The notes under the pieces: model-generated
Seen by the model: the letters and a program-made list of their open reading frames with translations, nothing else
Databases searched by the model: none
What the model was told of the DNA's origin: nothing
Shown: positions 43,749 through 54,300 of the stretch, piece by piece
How positions within the stretch are numbered: the first letter of the stretch is position 1
How the letters are laid out: each line of letters begins with the position of its first letter
Made by a program: the position numbers and the translations under genes
From: Shiella aurantiaca
GTDB lineage: Bacteria > Bacteroidota > Bacteroidia > Cytophagales > Cyclobacteriaceae
DNA: 64,000 bases
Assembly: GCA_030412945.1 (NCBI GenBank)
Contig: JAUHJS010000001.1
Location: 186,001 to 250,000 of the forward strand
Reading direction: 5' to 3'

Positions 43749-45065
43749 TTAAATGGCGTCCGATAAACTGGTGAAGGTGAAATCCCTGATTTTAAGGGGA
43801 GGCACCAAATTTCCGTTTACGCGCTCGGGTTTACCCATCTGCTCCAGGTTATTAAGCATAATGATAGGGCTTTCGTTGAAGCGGAAGTTTTTCACCGGAT
43901 AGGCGATTTTTCCATTTTCGATATAGAAAGTCCCGTCACGGGTAAGTCCGGTATAAAGCAATGTCTGAGGATCAACAGAACGAATGTACCAAAGACGGGT
44001 AACCAAAATTCCTTTTTTGGTATCGCGAATCATTTCCTGCAAGCTGGCATTGCCGCCTTCCATGATAAATCCGCCCGGGAAAGGAACCGGATCTACCCCT
44101 TTCTGTGAAGCCCAGTAGCGGTCGTACACCAAGTTTTTCACTACGCCCTTTTCAAACCAAGTTACTTTTTTGATTGGCAAGCCATCACCCGACCATGTAC
44201 TGGAAGGCATATCAGGATGCAATGGATCGCTGTAAATATTTACGCGCTCATCTACCAGTTTTTCGCCTAGCTTGGTGCCTCCTCCGGCTTTAGATAAAAA
44301 GCTTCTTCCTTCATCGGCTGAGCGGGCATTCATGCTGAAAAACATGTTGCTAAGCAAATCTACTCCAGCCGCAGGTTCCAGAATCACGGTATATTTACCC
44401 GGCTCTATCGCCTTGGCTTCACGCGACATTAGGGCTTTTTCGATAGCCACTTGAGAGGCCGATGCCGTATCGAGCTTGCTCACATCGTTTACATCGCGGG
44501 TAACCCAACCTGAGCCGGTGCCATCGTTACTTCGCATGGTTACGGTAAAATCTACCGATGAGCTTTTGTTATAAGCAAAAAGTCCTTTGGAGTTCATCAT
44601 GGCCGAAAAGCCTGCGGCATGCTCCAAGAAGCCTGCTGCCGTAATATCCTTAGCACTGGCCGGATCGATACTGGTTTGAGCCACTTTGGCGCGGTATTCG
44701 GGAGTAATATTGGCGGTGCTTTCAAAAAACTCCTTGCCTTCATCATAGGTTTGCGGGCCGAGGGGTTCCATAAATTCAGGATTCTCAGGAGCCAATTGAG
44801 CCATTTCTTCGGATCTGCGAACTACCTTTTCGATAGAGGCATCGTCAAATTCATTGATAGTGGAAGTGGCTACGCGCTTGCCATAGGCCGATTGCACTAC
44901 TAGCGTGGTATTATTCTCTTCCCCGCTGGTAGACACCGTATTACGAGCATAGCGGATATTACCGCCCTGATTGCCAAATAAATTCGCTTCAAAACTGTCC
45001 GCCTTGGAAAAGCTCTTGACTTTGTCCAGAATCTGGCGGGCTTGTTCTTTTGTTAATATTGCCAT
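43749..45065 (-). CDS. tldE: TldE/PmbA-family protein of the TldD/TldE protease
   Basis: 438 residues. Family features: 'FEANLFGNQGGNIRYARNTV' at the start, 'FLEHAAGFSAMMNSKGLF' (the central beta sheet), 'LEPAAGVDLLSNMFFSMNAR' in place of the TldD metal motif, and 'TYDEGKEFFESTA'. The TldE subunit lacks the HExxxH zinc motif, as here, and forms a heterodimer with TldD, encoded 22 bases upstream. In other bacteria the complex trims microcin/antitoxin peptides and gyrase-targeting peptides. Cytoplasmic by absence of a signal. Confidence 0.88.
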   Translation of the reverse strand: MAILTKEQARQILDKVKSFSKADSFEANLFGNQGGNIRYARNTVSTSGEENNTTLVVQSAYGKRVATSTINEFDDASIEKVVRRSEEMAQLAPENPEFMEPLGPQTYDEGKEFFESTANITPEYRAKVAQTSIDPASAKDITAAGFLEHAAGFSAMMNSKGLFAYNKSSSVDFTVTMRSNDGTGSGWVTRDVNDVSKLDTASASQVAIEKALMSREAKAIEPGKYTVILEPAAGVDLLSNMFFSMNARSADEGRSFLSKAGGGTKLGEKLVDERVNIYSDPLHPDMPSSTWSGDGLPIKKVTWFEKGVVKNLVYDRYWASQKGVDPVPFPGGFIMEGGNASLQEMIRDTKKGILVTRLWYIRSVDPQTLLYTGLTRDGTFYIENGKIAYPVKNFRFNESPIIMLNNLEQMGKPERVNGNLVPPLKIRDFTFTSLSDAI

Positions 45066-45087
45066 AGTTCAAATGCTTACTAGATGA

Positions 45088-46728
45088 TTAAATATTACGG
45101 CCTGTATTGATCACATTCACCCCATTGAAACGGGTGGTGGCACTACCGTGCGAAACCGCACTTACCTGAGAAGGCTGGCCTTTGCCATCGAAGAACGAGC
45201 CAAATAAGCGGTAATCGCTTTGGTCGCAAATTTTCACGCAGCTGTTCCAGAACTCTTGGGTGTTCGACTGATAGGCCACGTCATTGAGCATACCGGTGAT
45301 TTTACCGTTTTTCACTTCGTAGAACAGCGTACCGCCAAACTGGAAGTTATAGCGCTGTTGATCGATGGAATAGGAACCACGTCCTACGATATAGATTCCG
45401 TTTTCCACATCTTTAATCATATCCATTGCCGAATACTTTTCTTTGCCCGGAGCTAAAGATACGTTTGGCATGCGCTGAAACTGTACATCATTCCAACTTT
45501 GGGCATAGCAGCAACCGTGTGATTCGGTTTCGTCAATGATCTTGGCTTGATCGCGGATAGCTTGGTAATTCACCAAAACGCCATCCTTAATCAAATCCCA
45601 GCGCTTGGTTTTCACGCCTTCGTCATCAAAGCCCACAGCACCCAATGAACCTTCCTGGGTTTTATCTGCAAAGATGTTTACAATGTCACTACCGTATTTG
45701 AAATTCTTAGTCTTCCATTTGTCCAAGGTAGCAAAGCTGGTTCCGGCATAGTTGGCCTCATAGCCCAGTACCCTATCCAGCTCTAGTGGGTGACCCACCG
45801 ATTCGTGGATAGTAAGTCCTAGGTGATTAGGATCCAAAATCAAATCATATTTACCCGGCTCTACCGACTTGGCTGTAAGCATTTCCTTAGCTTGAAGGGC
45901 AGCAACCGTAGCATCTTCTACGATATCATAATGATTGGTATAGGCAATCAATCCACCGGGCGACTGCAACTTGCTGGAGGCGCGGCCATCCATGTATTCA
46001 AAGCCCATACCCATAGGAGCACTTAGCGCTTGGCGGGTTTTGAATTTTCCGGCAGTAGGGTCAATCACCGTTACGGTAAAGGTAGGCCAAATGCGATGGA
46101 TATCTTGGTCGATGTACGAACCTTCGGTACTAGCAAAATATTTCTGCTCGTTCACCATAAAAAGAGCCGTATTGATATAGTTGGCTCCGTTTTTCATGGC
46201 TTCTGAATTAGCATTCAAGAGCATGTCTACCTTTTCAGAAATAGGTACTTCCATGGCATTACGCTCAATGGGCGTTTTCCAGCTCACATCGCCATAGCCT
46301 TTGACAGGCACTAGGTCGACAGGTTCTTTTTGGATTTTGGCATTGGCTTTAGCAATGGCCACAGCCGTGAGTGTGGCTTTTTGAATGCCCTCGGTGCTCA
46401 CATCATTGGTAGAGGCAAAGCCCCAAGTACCATTGGCGATTACGCGGATTCCGACACCGAATGACTCGGTATTGGTTGTGTTTTGCACTTTATTTTCACG
46501 GGTGAAAATAAACTGGTTGAGGTAGCGACCAATGCGCACATCGGCATAAGAGGCTCCGTTGGAGCGAGCGGTATTGAGGGCTACATCGGCAAGGACCTTT
46601 TTCTGCGCCACGTCCAAAGGATTCGCCAAAAGCATTTCCGGATGGATGTCATTGCCCAGCAAAGGAACCGAGAGCATCATTGCACCTGTGCCTAATCCGG
46701 CCAAATGAATAAATTCTCTTCTTTTCAT
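45088..46728 (-). CDS. tldD: TldD-family zinc metalloprotease with Tat signal
   Basis: 546 residues. The N-terminus has a twin-arginine signal (MKRREFIHLAG...), predicted to export the folded protein. The active-site motif is 'HESVGHPLELD', with His308, Glu309 and His313 as HExxxH; further family blocks are 'YANYAGTSF' and 'GCCYAQSWNDVQF'. Compared with E. coli TldD it has about 65 extra residues, partly the signal. It is the first gene of a tldD-tldE operon, and a hairpin terminator ends it. The Tat signal is the odd feature: its partner TldE has none visible. Confidence 0.9.
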   Translation of the reverse strand: MKRREFIHLAGLGTGAMMLSVPLLGNDIHPEMLLANPLDVAQKKVLADVALNTARSNGASYADVRIGRYLNQFIFTRENKVQNTTNTESFGVGIRVIANGTWGFASTNDVSTEGIQKATLTAVAIAKANAKIQKEPVDLVPVKGYGDVSWKTPIERNAMEVPISEKVDMLLNANSEAMKNGANYINTALFMVNEQKYFASTEGSYIDQDIHRIWPTFTVTVIDPTAGKFKTRQALSAPMGMGFEYMDGRASSKLQSPGGLIAYTNHYDIVEDATVAALQAKEMLTAKSVEPGKYDLILDPNHLGLTIHESVGHPLELDRVLGYEANYAGTSFATLDKWKTKNFKYGSDIVNIFADKTQEGSLGAVGFDDEGVKTKRWDLIKDGVLVNYQAIRDQAKIIDETESHGCCYAQSWNDVQFQRMPNVSLAPGKEKYSAMDMIKDVENGIYIVGRGSYSIDQQRYNFQFGGTLFYEVKNGKITGMLNDVAYQSNTQEFWNSCVKICDQSDYRLFGSFFDGKGQPSQVSAVSHGSATTRFNGVNVINTGRNI

Positions 46729-46876
46729 AGGTTTGTAATTAACGTAAAGAGGGGTTTGCCCTTTGTAAAATTTTAGTTTAGGTCAAGCGGAACTATTTTG
46801 CCCCAGATGAGTAAATAAGTCTACTTAATTTTGTCTGTAAAATCAAAATTTATTGTGTGAGTGGCGCAACGAACCT

Positions 46877-47959
46877 ATGGAGGGAGAAAAAAAAGCCATG
46901 CGTAAAATTATCCACATCGATATGGATGCCTTCTTCGCCAGCGTGGAGCAGCGCGACAATCCGGAACTACGTGGCAAACCCGTGGCGGTAGGTGGCAATA
47001 AGCAAAGAGGTGTGGTAGCAGCTGCCAGCTACGAGGCGCGTGCTTTTGGGGTATTTTCGGCTATGCCTTCGGTAACTGCGGCTCGCAAATGCCCCGATTT
47101 GATTTTTGTACGCCCCCGCTTTGAAGTATACAAAGAAGTAAGCAGACAAATCCATCAGATTTTTGAAGAATACACCGACCTGATAGAACCGCTTTCGCTG
47201 GACGAAGCCTATCTGGATGTAACCGAAAACAAAAAAGGTATGCCCTATGCCAAGGACATTGCCCTGGAGATTAAAGAAAAGATTTTTCAGAAAACCCGGC
47301 TCACCGCATCCGCAGGCATTTCTTATAATAAGTTTCTGGCCAAGACTGCCTCAGACGTAAAAAAGCCCAATGGCTTGTACATTATTTATCCACATAAAGC
47401 AGAGGCCTTTCTAGAACAATTGCCAGTGAAGAAATTCTACGGCATCGGCAAAGTAACCGCTGAAAAGTTAAATGGTATGGGGATTTTCACCGGAAAAGAC
47501 CTCAAGAGCTATTCGAGGGAGCATTTGCACCGCTGGTTTGGGAAGTCGGGGGAGTTTTACTACCGCATAGTACGCGGAGAAGACGAGCGCCAAGTGCATG
47601 CCCACCGCACCCGCAAGTCGATAGGGGCCGAAAGAACCTATGCGGAGAATATTGAAACCAAAGAAGCGGTGTACGAAGCCTTAGTACCTCTGGCCCAAGA
47701 AGTAAGCCGAAGGACGCAAAAATCTCGGCTGAAAGGAAAAACCCTCACTTTGAAAATCAAATTTCATGATTTTGAGATAGCAAGCCGCAGCAAAACTTTT
47801 GTGCAGGCTTTTGACGATGAAGCGGGCATTTTACTGGGTGCCAAAGAACTCGCTCAGCAGATTCCTCGGCAGCCATTTAGCATCCGTTTGCTGGGCCTAT
47901 CCTTACACAACCTAAGTGATGAAGCACAGGAAGGGCAATTACGACTGGAGCTTACTTAG
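46877..47959 (+). CDS. dinB: DNA polymerase IV (Y family)
   Basis: 360 residues from ATG 46877; ATG 46898, giving the family start 'MRKIIHIDMDAFFASVE', is an equally possible choice, and a TTG at 46853 is less likely. Catalytic Asp in 'IDMDAFFASVE', the second catalytic pair in 'SLDEAYLDVT' (near 103-112), the helix-hairpin-helix and little-finger domains follow ('FYGIGKVTAEKLNGMGIF', 'SIGAERTY'). It performs translesion synthesis. A -7-like element TAATTTTG is at 46826-46833. It diverges from tldD; the stop overlaps the convergent MarR gene by four bases. Confidence 0.96.
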   Translation: MEGEKKAMRKIIHIDMDAFFASVEQRDNPELRGKPVAVGGNKQRGVVAAASYEARAFGVFSAMPSVTAARKCPDLIFVRPRFEVYKEVSRQIHQIFEEYTDLIEPLSLDEAYLDVTENKKGMPYAKDIALEIKEKIFQKTRLTASAGISYNKFLAKTASDVKKPNGLYIIYPHKAEAFLEQLPVKKFYGIGKVTAEKLNGMGIFTGKDLKSYSREHLHRWFGKSGEFYYRIVRGEDERQVHAHRTRKSIGAERTYAENIETKEAVYEALVPLAQEVSRRTQKSRLKGKTLTLKIKFHDFEIASRSKTFVQAFDDEAGILLGAKELAQQIPRQPFSIRLLGLSLHNLSDEAQEGQLRLELT

Positions 47960-48405
47960 CCTCTCAGCTTGTCGAGTAAGTAGCTGAGCATCATGGCTTC
48001 ATCGGGCGAAAGCTTGGCCAGATGGTTTTCCGTTTTGTCCATTTTCTCATCAATCTCACCCAATATCAGCATCCCTTTGTCAGTTAGGCTGATTTCTACT
48101 TGGCGTCTGTCATTCTCGCACACTGCACGCATGATCAGTTCTTGTTTGAGCAATTTATCTACCAAGCGCGAAGCATTAGAGCTTTTATCGAGCATTCGTG
48201 CTTGTATCATGGTAACAGACACAGGCTTAGGATGCTGCCCACGTAAAATACGCATTACATTATATTGTTGAGGAGAAATCGAATAAGGTTTAAGTAGGGC
48301 ATTGTTTTTCCCGTTGATCCAACTGGCCGTAAACAATACATTGAGAGCTGCCTTGTGATAGGGGCTCTTGAATTTCTTCTGCTTAATTTCCTCTTCTATT
48401 CTCAT
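47956..48405 (-). CDS. MarR family transcriptional regulator
   Basis: 149 residues. Winged-helix: 'ISPQQYNVMRILRGQHPKPV', 'SVTMIQARMLDKSSNASRLV', 'LIMRAVCENDRRQVEISLTD', with NDRR wing residues typical of the family. A palindrome GATGTA-CA-TACATC lies 16 bases upstream of the start codon (48421-48434), suggesting autoregulation. It ends inside the dinB gene by four bases. The next gene on the same strand upstream is a PIG-L deacetylase whose stop lies 55 bases from the MarR start, so the palindrome is in between. Confidence 0.92.
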   Translation of the reverse strand: MRIEEEIKQKKFKSPYHKAALNVLFTASWINGKNNALLKPYSISPQQYNVMRILRGQHPKPVSVTMIQARMLDKSSNASRLVDKLLKQELIMRAVCENDRRQVEISLTDKGMLILGEIDEKMDKTENHLAKLSPDEAMMLSYLLDKLRG

Positions 48406-48420
48406 GCCTTTGGTAGATTA

Positions 48421-48434
48421 GATGTACATACATC
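48421..48434. promoter_or_regulatory. Probable MarR operator
   Basis: Inverted repeat GATGTA-CA-TACATC with perfect 6-base arms, located between a TTTG (minus strand, just upstream) and a TACCAAAG that could be a weak -7 box, directly before the MarR gene. The position suits autorepression. Confidence 0.6.
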
Positions 48435-48459
48435 AAAGTGGTAAATTAGGAAAATAGTT

Positions 48460-50937
48460 TCACTCTTTTCCTAAAGAAACCAAATTTGTAAACAATTTTA
48501 AAGCCCCCGGGACTCCGGCTGGCAATTGGCGAAAAAAAGAGTAACCTGTATATACATAGAATCCCTTTCCGTATTGAGCCACTAATAAACCGCCCTCTCT
48601 ATCGGGTTCGGAAGGATCGTGGCTGCTGAGAATGGGCGTAAAGGAATCATCCCAGCTGGAAGGAAAATACAAGCCTCGCTCCTGCACCCATCCCTCAAAA
48701 TCGGCTTCGGAGATAGCATTGGGATAGTTCAGCACCGGATGCTTAGGGGCTAAGAACTTAACGGGGGCGCTTTCTACCGTTACGCGGTCGCGGCTAATTT
48801 TTAAAGCGTAGGGAGAAAGTTCAGGAGTAACCAAACCAAAACTGGTATTGTACTGCACCACCATAGTACCGCCTTGCTGCACATAGGCCAGTAAGTCCTT
48901 TTGATAAAATGCCAAGGCATCTACCGTGTTGTAGGCCCTTACGCCAACTACCAGCGCATCATACTCGCTTAAATTATACGCAGTGAAACGACTCATATCC
49001 AATAGTTCTACCTCATAGCCCATTTGTTGCAAACTAGCTGGCACCTCATCGCCAGCACCCATGATATAGCCGATACGCTGACCGCGCTTTTGGAGATTTA
49101 CTTTTACCAACTCAGCCACAGCCTCAGGAAACACGGTTTGCACTGGAATGTGCTCATAATCAATTTCCTTAATCGTTTGCATGTACATTTTGCCTTGGTA
49201 AGACGCCTTGGCAATTAATTGCCCTTTTGATTCGCCCGCAGGCGGTGTTAGGGTAAAGCGAAAAGCTTTCTCTTCCCCTTGCTTGCTTAATGCATAAGTA
49301 TAGCTTGCCGGACTAAATTGCCAACCTTCCGGCACGGAAAGCAATACGTCCCCGCTTACTTTGTCTTTTCCTGCCTTCACGAGTACTTCTACTTCTTTAG
49401 GCGAATTATCGGGAAAAATGAGCATGCCTTCCGCTACGCGGGTAGCTACCGGAGGTACTACCACCAAAGGCTTATATACCTCGCCTTTCACCGGATCAGT
49501 GGTTTTGAACACAAGAGGAATTTCCAATGGTATGGACATGCCTTCTATTTCCACTACCACCTCGGCCATCAAGGCGGGACGGTTCTCTGCTTGCCCTATC
49601 AGGTGTGGTTGAAGCACGGCATACATACCCAAGCTTCCTTTGTTTTGTAGCCAATAAGGCTGAGAAATAGACCGGTTATCCGCAATTTTAATCCTCATTT
49701 TCTCTACGAGGGGCTTCTCAGCCTTCAAGACTTGGCCTTTTGCTTTCGTCCATTCTTGCCCATTGAGTTCGGCTTTAAGCACCCGAACAGATGACACACT
49801 TCTATTTATCAACTCCAATTGTACTTGCAAAGAATCGCCCGGAGCCACTTGGTACTGTGCAGCGGATACTTCGGCATATAGTCCGAGGCATTGACTCATC
49901 AGCCGTTCGATTTCCTTTTGCTTTTGTACTTTCCAAACCGAAGGCTGCCAAGCTTGGGTAGTTTTGTAGGCTTCCTTCAACATGGGCAAAATCGCACTAG
50001 GATTTTGGGGATTAAATCCCTTAATCGCTTTATCAATAAAGGCCTGATAGCGCTTCGCCATAGGATGCTGGGCATTATCCGACAATCCGGCAAAAAGCGC
50101 ATTATTATCCTGATTCGGCATAAGGGCTTTCAAATATTCCATAGCCTCTCCCCGACTGCCTGAGCTGCCAAAGCCTTGGCTTTTGTGCATGCTGCGGCTG
50201 CGGGCAGCTGTTTCGCCATAGGACTCACCCAAAAGTGGATTGAATTGCCCCACGTTTATCGGCAATAAGTCTTGTGTGTATTGATTGAAATCCTCCTCGG
50301 TACGGAAAAAGAATCGGCTGGTATTCCAATACGCCTTTGCTACCCTCCAAACACCTAATTCCGACACTTGCTCCGGAAAACGGGAAGCATCAGCCGCAGC
50401 TTCTATGGCTTCCAAGGCCAACATGGCTGATGCGGTGTGATGGCCGTGGGTTTCACTAGGCTCAGGATTGAAGCGGGTAATGATAATATCGGGTTGGAGT
50501 TGGCGTATCACACGCACCATGTCGCTAAGCACTTTTTCTTTGTCCCAGATGGTGAAAGTTTCTTCGGGCGATTTAGAAAAGCCAAAGTCATTGGCCGTAC
50601 TAAAATACTGTTCGCCACCATCTACCCTGCGCGCTGCCAAAAGCTCTTGGGTACGGATTATGCCCAGTTCTTCCCTGATTTCAGGTCCGATAAGATTTTG
50701 GCCACCATCGCCCCGGGTAAGGCTCAAATAGGCCGTGCGGGTGTGTTGTTCTTTAGAAAGCCAGGCTATGAGGCGTGTATTTTCATCATCGGGATGAGCC
50801 GCCACATACAGCACCGTGCGGAAGGTTTTGGCCTTATGCAAAGCCTGTAGAATCTCACTACTGTTAAACTGCTTGGGTTGTTGGGCAAATAGCTCAAGAG
50901 AGAGCAAGCCAATAAGGGTAAACAAGAAAATGCGCAT
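48460..50937 (-). CDS. Large PIG-L (LmbE-like) deacetylase
   Basis: 825 residues from ATG 50937; the frame reaches a GTG at 50979 but the signal peptide (MRIFLFTLIGLLSLELFAQ) begins at the ATG. PIG-L domain at about 40-200: metal-binding 'AAHPDDENTR' and 'ETHGHHTAS' (HxxH part), 'RGDGGQNLIG'. A long central region of beta-sandwich domains follows (NEW3-like, about 380-610), then a C-terminal domain with class I amidotransferase-like fold ('RIGYIMGAGDEVPASLQQMG', 'YDALVVGVRAYNT'). PIG-L enzymes remove acetyl from N-acetylglucosamine-like sugars. Predicted periplasmic. The extra-long form is known from Bacteroidota; substrate not evident. Confidence 0.88.
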   Translation of the reverse strand: MRIFLFTLIGLLSLELFAQQPKQFNSSEILQALHKAKTFRTVLYVAAHPDDENTRLIAWLSKEQHTRTAYLSLTRGDGGQNLIGPEIREELGIIRTQELLAARRVDGGEQYFSTANDFGFSKSPEETFTIWDKEKVLSDMVRVIRQLQPDIIITRFNPEPSETHGHHTASAMLALEAIEAAADASRFPEQVSELGVWRVAKAYWNTSRFFFRTEEDFNQYTQDLLPINVGQFNPLLGESYGETAARSRSMHKSQGFGSSGSRGEAMEYLKALMPNQDNNALFAGLSDNAQHPMAKRYQAFIDKAIKGFNPQNPSAILPMLKEAYKTTQAWQPSVWKVQKQKEIERLMSQCLGLYAEVSAAQYQVAPGDSLQVQLELINRSVSSVRVLKAELNGQEWTKAKGQVLKAEKPLVEKMRIKIADNRSISQPYWLQNKGSLGMYAVLQPHLIGQAENRPALMAEVVVEIEGMSIPLEIPLVFKTTDPVKGEVYKPLVVVPPVATRVAEGMLIFPDNSPKEVEVLVKAGKDKVSGDVLLSVPEGWQFSPASYTYALSKQGEEKAFRFTLTPPAGESKGQLIAKASYQGKMYMQTIKEIDYEHIPVQTVFPEAVAELVKVNLQKRGQRIGYIMGAGDEVPASLQQMGYEVELLDMSRFTAYNLSEYDALVVGVRAYNTVDALAFYQKDLLAYVQQGGTMVVQYNTSFGLVTPELSPYALKISRDRVTVESAPVKFLAPKHPVLNYPNAISEADFEGWVQERGLYFPSSWDDSFTPILSSHDPSEPDREGGLLVAQYGKGFYVYTGYSFFRQLPAGVPGALKLFTNLVSLGKE

Positions 50938-51099
50938 AGCCAAAAATTTTTCCAAAAATGGAAGAATTCCCGACAGCACCCAATTTTTTTTACATTAGTG
51001 GAGAGCCTTTTGAATAGGTAATTCCTTTTTCAATGAACAAGGTTTGAAAAAGAGAAATAATACCATTCCTTTTTAAGGAATCACCTTCCTCCAAAACAA

Positions 51100-51134
51100 A
51101 AAAAGCGGCCAAATCTTTCGATTTGCCGCTTTTT
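51100..51134. terminator. Bidirectional terminator after tRNA-Arg
   Basis: Nearly perfect stem AAAAAGCGGC(C)AAATC / GATTTGCCGCTTTTT with a TTTC loop, one extra base in one arm. It begins two bases past the tRNA 3' end on the minus strand; the A/T tracts on both sides allow use in either direction. Confidence 0.88.
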
Positions 51135-51136
51135 CG

Positions 51137-51210
51137 TGATTCCATCAGGATTCGAACCTGAGACCTACTGCTTAGAAGGCAGTTGCTCTATCCAGCTGAG
51201 CTATGGAACC
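51137..51210 (-). tRNA. tRNA-Arg (anticodon UCU)
   Basis: On the minus strand a complete cloverleaf is readable: acceptor stem GGTTCCA / TGGAATC with one G-U pair, D-arm GCTC...GAGC, anticodon arm ACTGC / GCAGT with loop CTTCTAA (anticodon TCT), T-arm with the invariant GTTCGAATC, discriminator A. The CCA end is not encoded. It reads AGA codons for arginine. Promoter upstream, terminator downstream, so it is a single-gene unit. Confidence 0.96.
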
Positions 51211-51250
51211 GTTTTCTTTTGGTCTTTAAGACCTCCTGAATTTTGGAATG

Positions 51251-51281
51251 CAAAGTAAAGGAAACATTCGCGTATTAGCAA
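51251..51281 (-). promoter_or_regulatory. Promoter of the tRNA-Arg gene
   Basis: On the minus strand TTG (51281-51279), 20 bases, then TTACTTTG (51258-51251), near the consensus TAnnTTTG. It would start transcription about 30 bases before the tRNA. Confidence 0.65.
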
Positions 51282-51324
51282 CTGTAGCCCTGAAAAAATG
51301 CCTAAAAAATCCACATAAAAATGC

Positions 51325-54300
51325 TTAATCCGGTAGCTCTATCGGAAACTCTAGTACAAATTCGGTCTGATGCTCATGCGGGATAAAAGTCAATTTTCCG
51401 CCAATCTTGCGCATTGCTTCCCGCGCGGTATATAGCCCCAATCCAGCTCCCGAAGACTTTTCGGTTCCTCTGAAAAACATCTCAAACAAGCGCCTTTGTA
51501 CCTCTGCACTAATGCCCATACCATTATCTATCAGATGCAGGTATATGGTTTGCCCTCTTCGCTCGGCTGCAAGCGATACACGCGCATCGGTGCTATTGCT
51601 GTATTGTAGCGCGTTTTCAAAGGTATGGTTGAGGGCGATTTTCAATAGGTCCAGATCCGTTTTTAGCTCAGGCACATCTTGAGCGATATCATAGAGCACA
51701 TGAATGCCTCTTTGCTGAATGGTATTCTTATGTAATTCAATGGTTTGCCTAATTAAATCCTCAAGAACAATATGCTGGCGACTAGGAACCGAATTCTTAA
51801 TATTATAAAACGTAATTAGCTTTTGTAATACCTTAATGGTGCTATCGGCCTCGTTTTCCAGCATCTTAATATACCCCAAAGCAGTATCATCTTTCACATC
51901 CAGCATGGCCACTTGGAATAGACCTTTCAGGCGCATCATAGGCCCTTTGATATCGTGTGAGGATTTGTAAATAAATGTATCCAGTTCATTTTTCAATACC
52001 AAAAGATCTTGGTAAGCCCTGCGTAGCTCTTCCGTCCGTTGCCCTACTTTTTCTTCCAGATTGGCATTGATATTTTTCAATTCCTCGTATTGTCCGGCTA
52101 TGATTTCCTGTGCCTTGCGCAATTCTTCATTTTTATGCAAAATATCTTCTTTCTGCGCCTCAATCTCTTCTTTTTGGCTTTCTAAAAGATGATTCTTTTC
52201 TAATATATCCTGATTCTGCTTGCGCACCTCAGCCGTGCGGTCGCTTACCATTTGTTCCAGCCGCTCGTTTTGACTTTTCAAGTTACGGGCGTAGGCATTC
52301 ATAAAAAGGTAAATCAACAAACTCCCTGTAAGCATGTAAATTACATAGGCCATAATGGTGCGGTACCAAGGAGGCAGCACCTCAAAGCGGAAAGTTTGTA
52401 TGGTACTGATCTGATGATACTGATTGCGCGCCCGCACATGTAGGGTGTAAGTCCCCTCGGGGAGATTGGTGTATTCTTTACTGGCATTGGTAGTCCACTG
52501 ATTCCAGTTTTGGTCAAAGCCTTCGAGGTAAAACTGATATTTATTGCTATTGGGCACTTTGAAGTCCATGCTACTAAAATGGAAGCGAAGACTGTTGTGC
52601 TGAAAATCAAATACAAACTTTTGTTCACTGGGCTGGTTGATGGTGGTGCGGCCGCTCTCGTCTATAAAAATACCATGATAGATAATCGAGTCGTTGCTCA
52701 TAAACTCCACTGAGCGGAGCAGTACATGGAACTCTGGCTGTTGCTCCTTGCTAGGGTTATAATGAATGATACCATCGGAAGTGGCCAGGTAAATATTTTC
52801 CTCGTCAATGGTGAGGAAATCGCGCACTTTGTACGAACTAATTTTATGAAAAGGGTCTATCTTCACCCCATACTTCCCGTTTTTGTCTTTAAACGCATAA
52901 CCTACAGCCGATACACTTTCCTTATCCACTTTACGGTTCATAATAAACCAGATATTTTGATACTGATCTTCTTTCAACCATTCGATTTCGTGCGGCTCAC
53001 CCGGAAAAAGTAAGCGATTCCACTGGGTATCGGGCTGAAAGCGCTCGGTTTCATAATCAAATCGGTACAAGCCGTTTTCCGTACCAAACACTACCTTGCC
53101 GCCAATTTTGAATGCTTTAATCTTAAAATTACTTGGCAAACCGTATTCCTGATTGAACAATTTAATTTCAGGCTGCTGGTCAATCCCTGCGGAGAAATCG
53201 ATACGATATACCCCACGAATGGGACTATCCGCCCAAATATATCCTTTCTCATCCTCCACAAAATAGTAATAGGCATCGGCAAAAGGCGTAATATTTTTAT
53301 AGACCTCCCAAGTTCCTTGCTGTTTACGCAGCAAAAAGAGCCCCTCTGAGGTATTGGCAATCATATATCCCGGATAGTTGCTCAGGGGAACGTAAAACCA
53401 CACCCTCCCTTTAAAACCCAAAGAGGAAGCTTTTCCGTTCTCATTGATTTTTATCATGCCCGCATTGGCAGCTATCAGCAAATCCGACTCATCGGTATAG
53501 CTGTACCAGCTTTGCCCTTGGGCATTGGGCACTGGCTCAAACTTACTTTGAGCCAAAGAATATTTGTTACTGGTCGACCAAGGTTTACGAAAAACACCTA
53601 CCGAACCTACGCCATACAGGTAGTTTTGATGCAGATTGAGATTATAAAATTGCCCCTCCACATTTGATTCAATACCAAAATGCGTAAAGGGGGAATTGAT
53701 TTCGATCAGGCTTATCCCATTGTTGAGCGCCAACCAAATATCACCCGTCAACTTATCCGAGCAAATAGCCCAAACCGACTCGTCTTGCAGGCCTTTTTTC
53801 CGGTCGATGTGCTGCAAAAGATGTCCTTCTTGATCCATCAGCAAAAAACCGGAAGTACGTCCGCCCAATGCATAGCTACCGTTGGCCAAAGGGATTCCGT
53901 ACACATTTTGATTCAGGATGAGTGGGTCAATCTCGGTTTCAAACTTAAAAAGGCTGCGGTTGATATACTTATACACCCCTCGAGTGCTCACTAATAGCAA
54001 GGTATCTCCCTTATGGGGAAGAAAAGTATTGACCGTTTCGTTGGCCAGTGAAGCCGTTTCAGGAAGAAAAGCAAGACTATCGCCCTGCAATTGAAAAATC
54101 CCTTTGCCACTTTGCCAGATGAGATATTTCCCATTTACATAGCCCGATCGATGATTGGAGTTGGACAAGGAAATCGCCTTTATGGTATCTTTTTGATAAA
54201 TAAACACATAGGAGGTAGACCTAAAAATGATTTGATCGCCCACCGTATTGATATTCCAGACATCATTGAACCGATAAAAAGCGGAATCCAACTTGGGCAG

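Noticed and set aside
46853-46876. TTG start for dinB
   Set aside because: Two ATG codons with a better fit to the family start lie just downstream.
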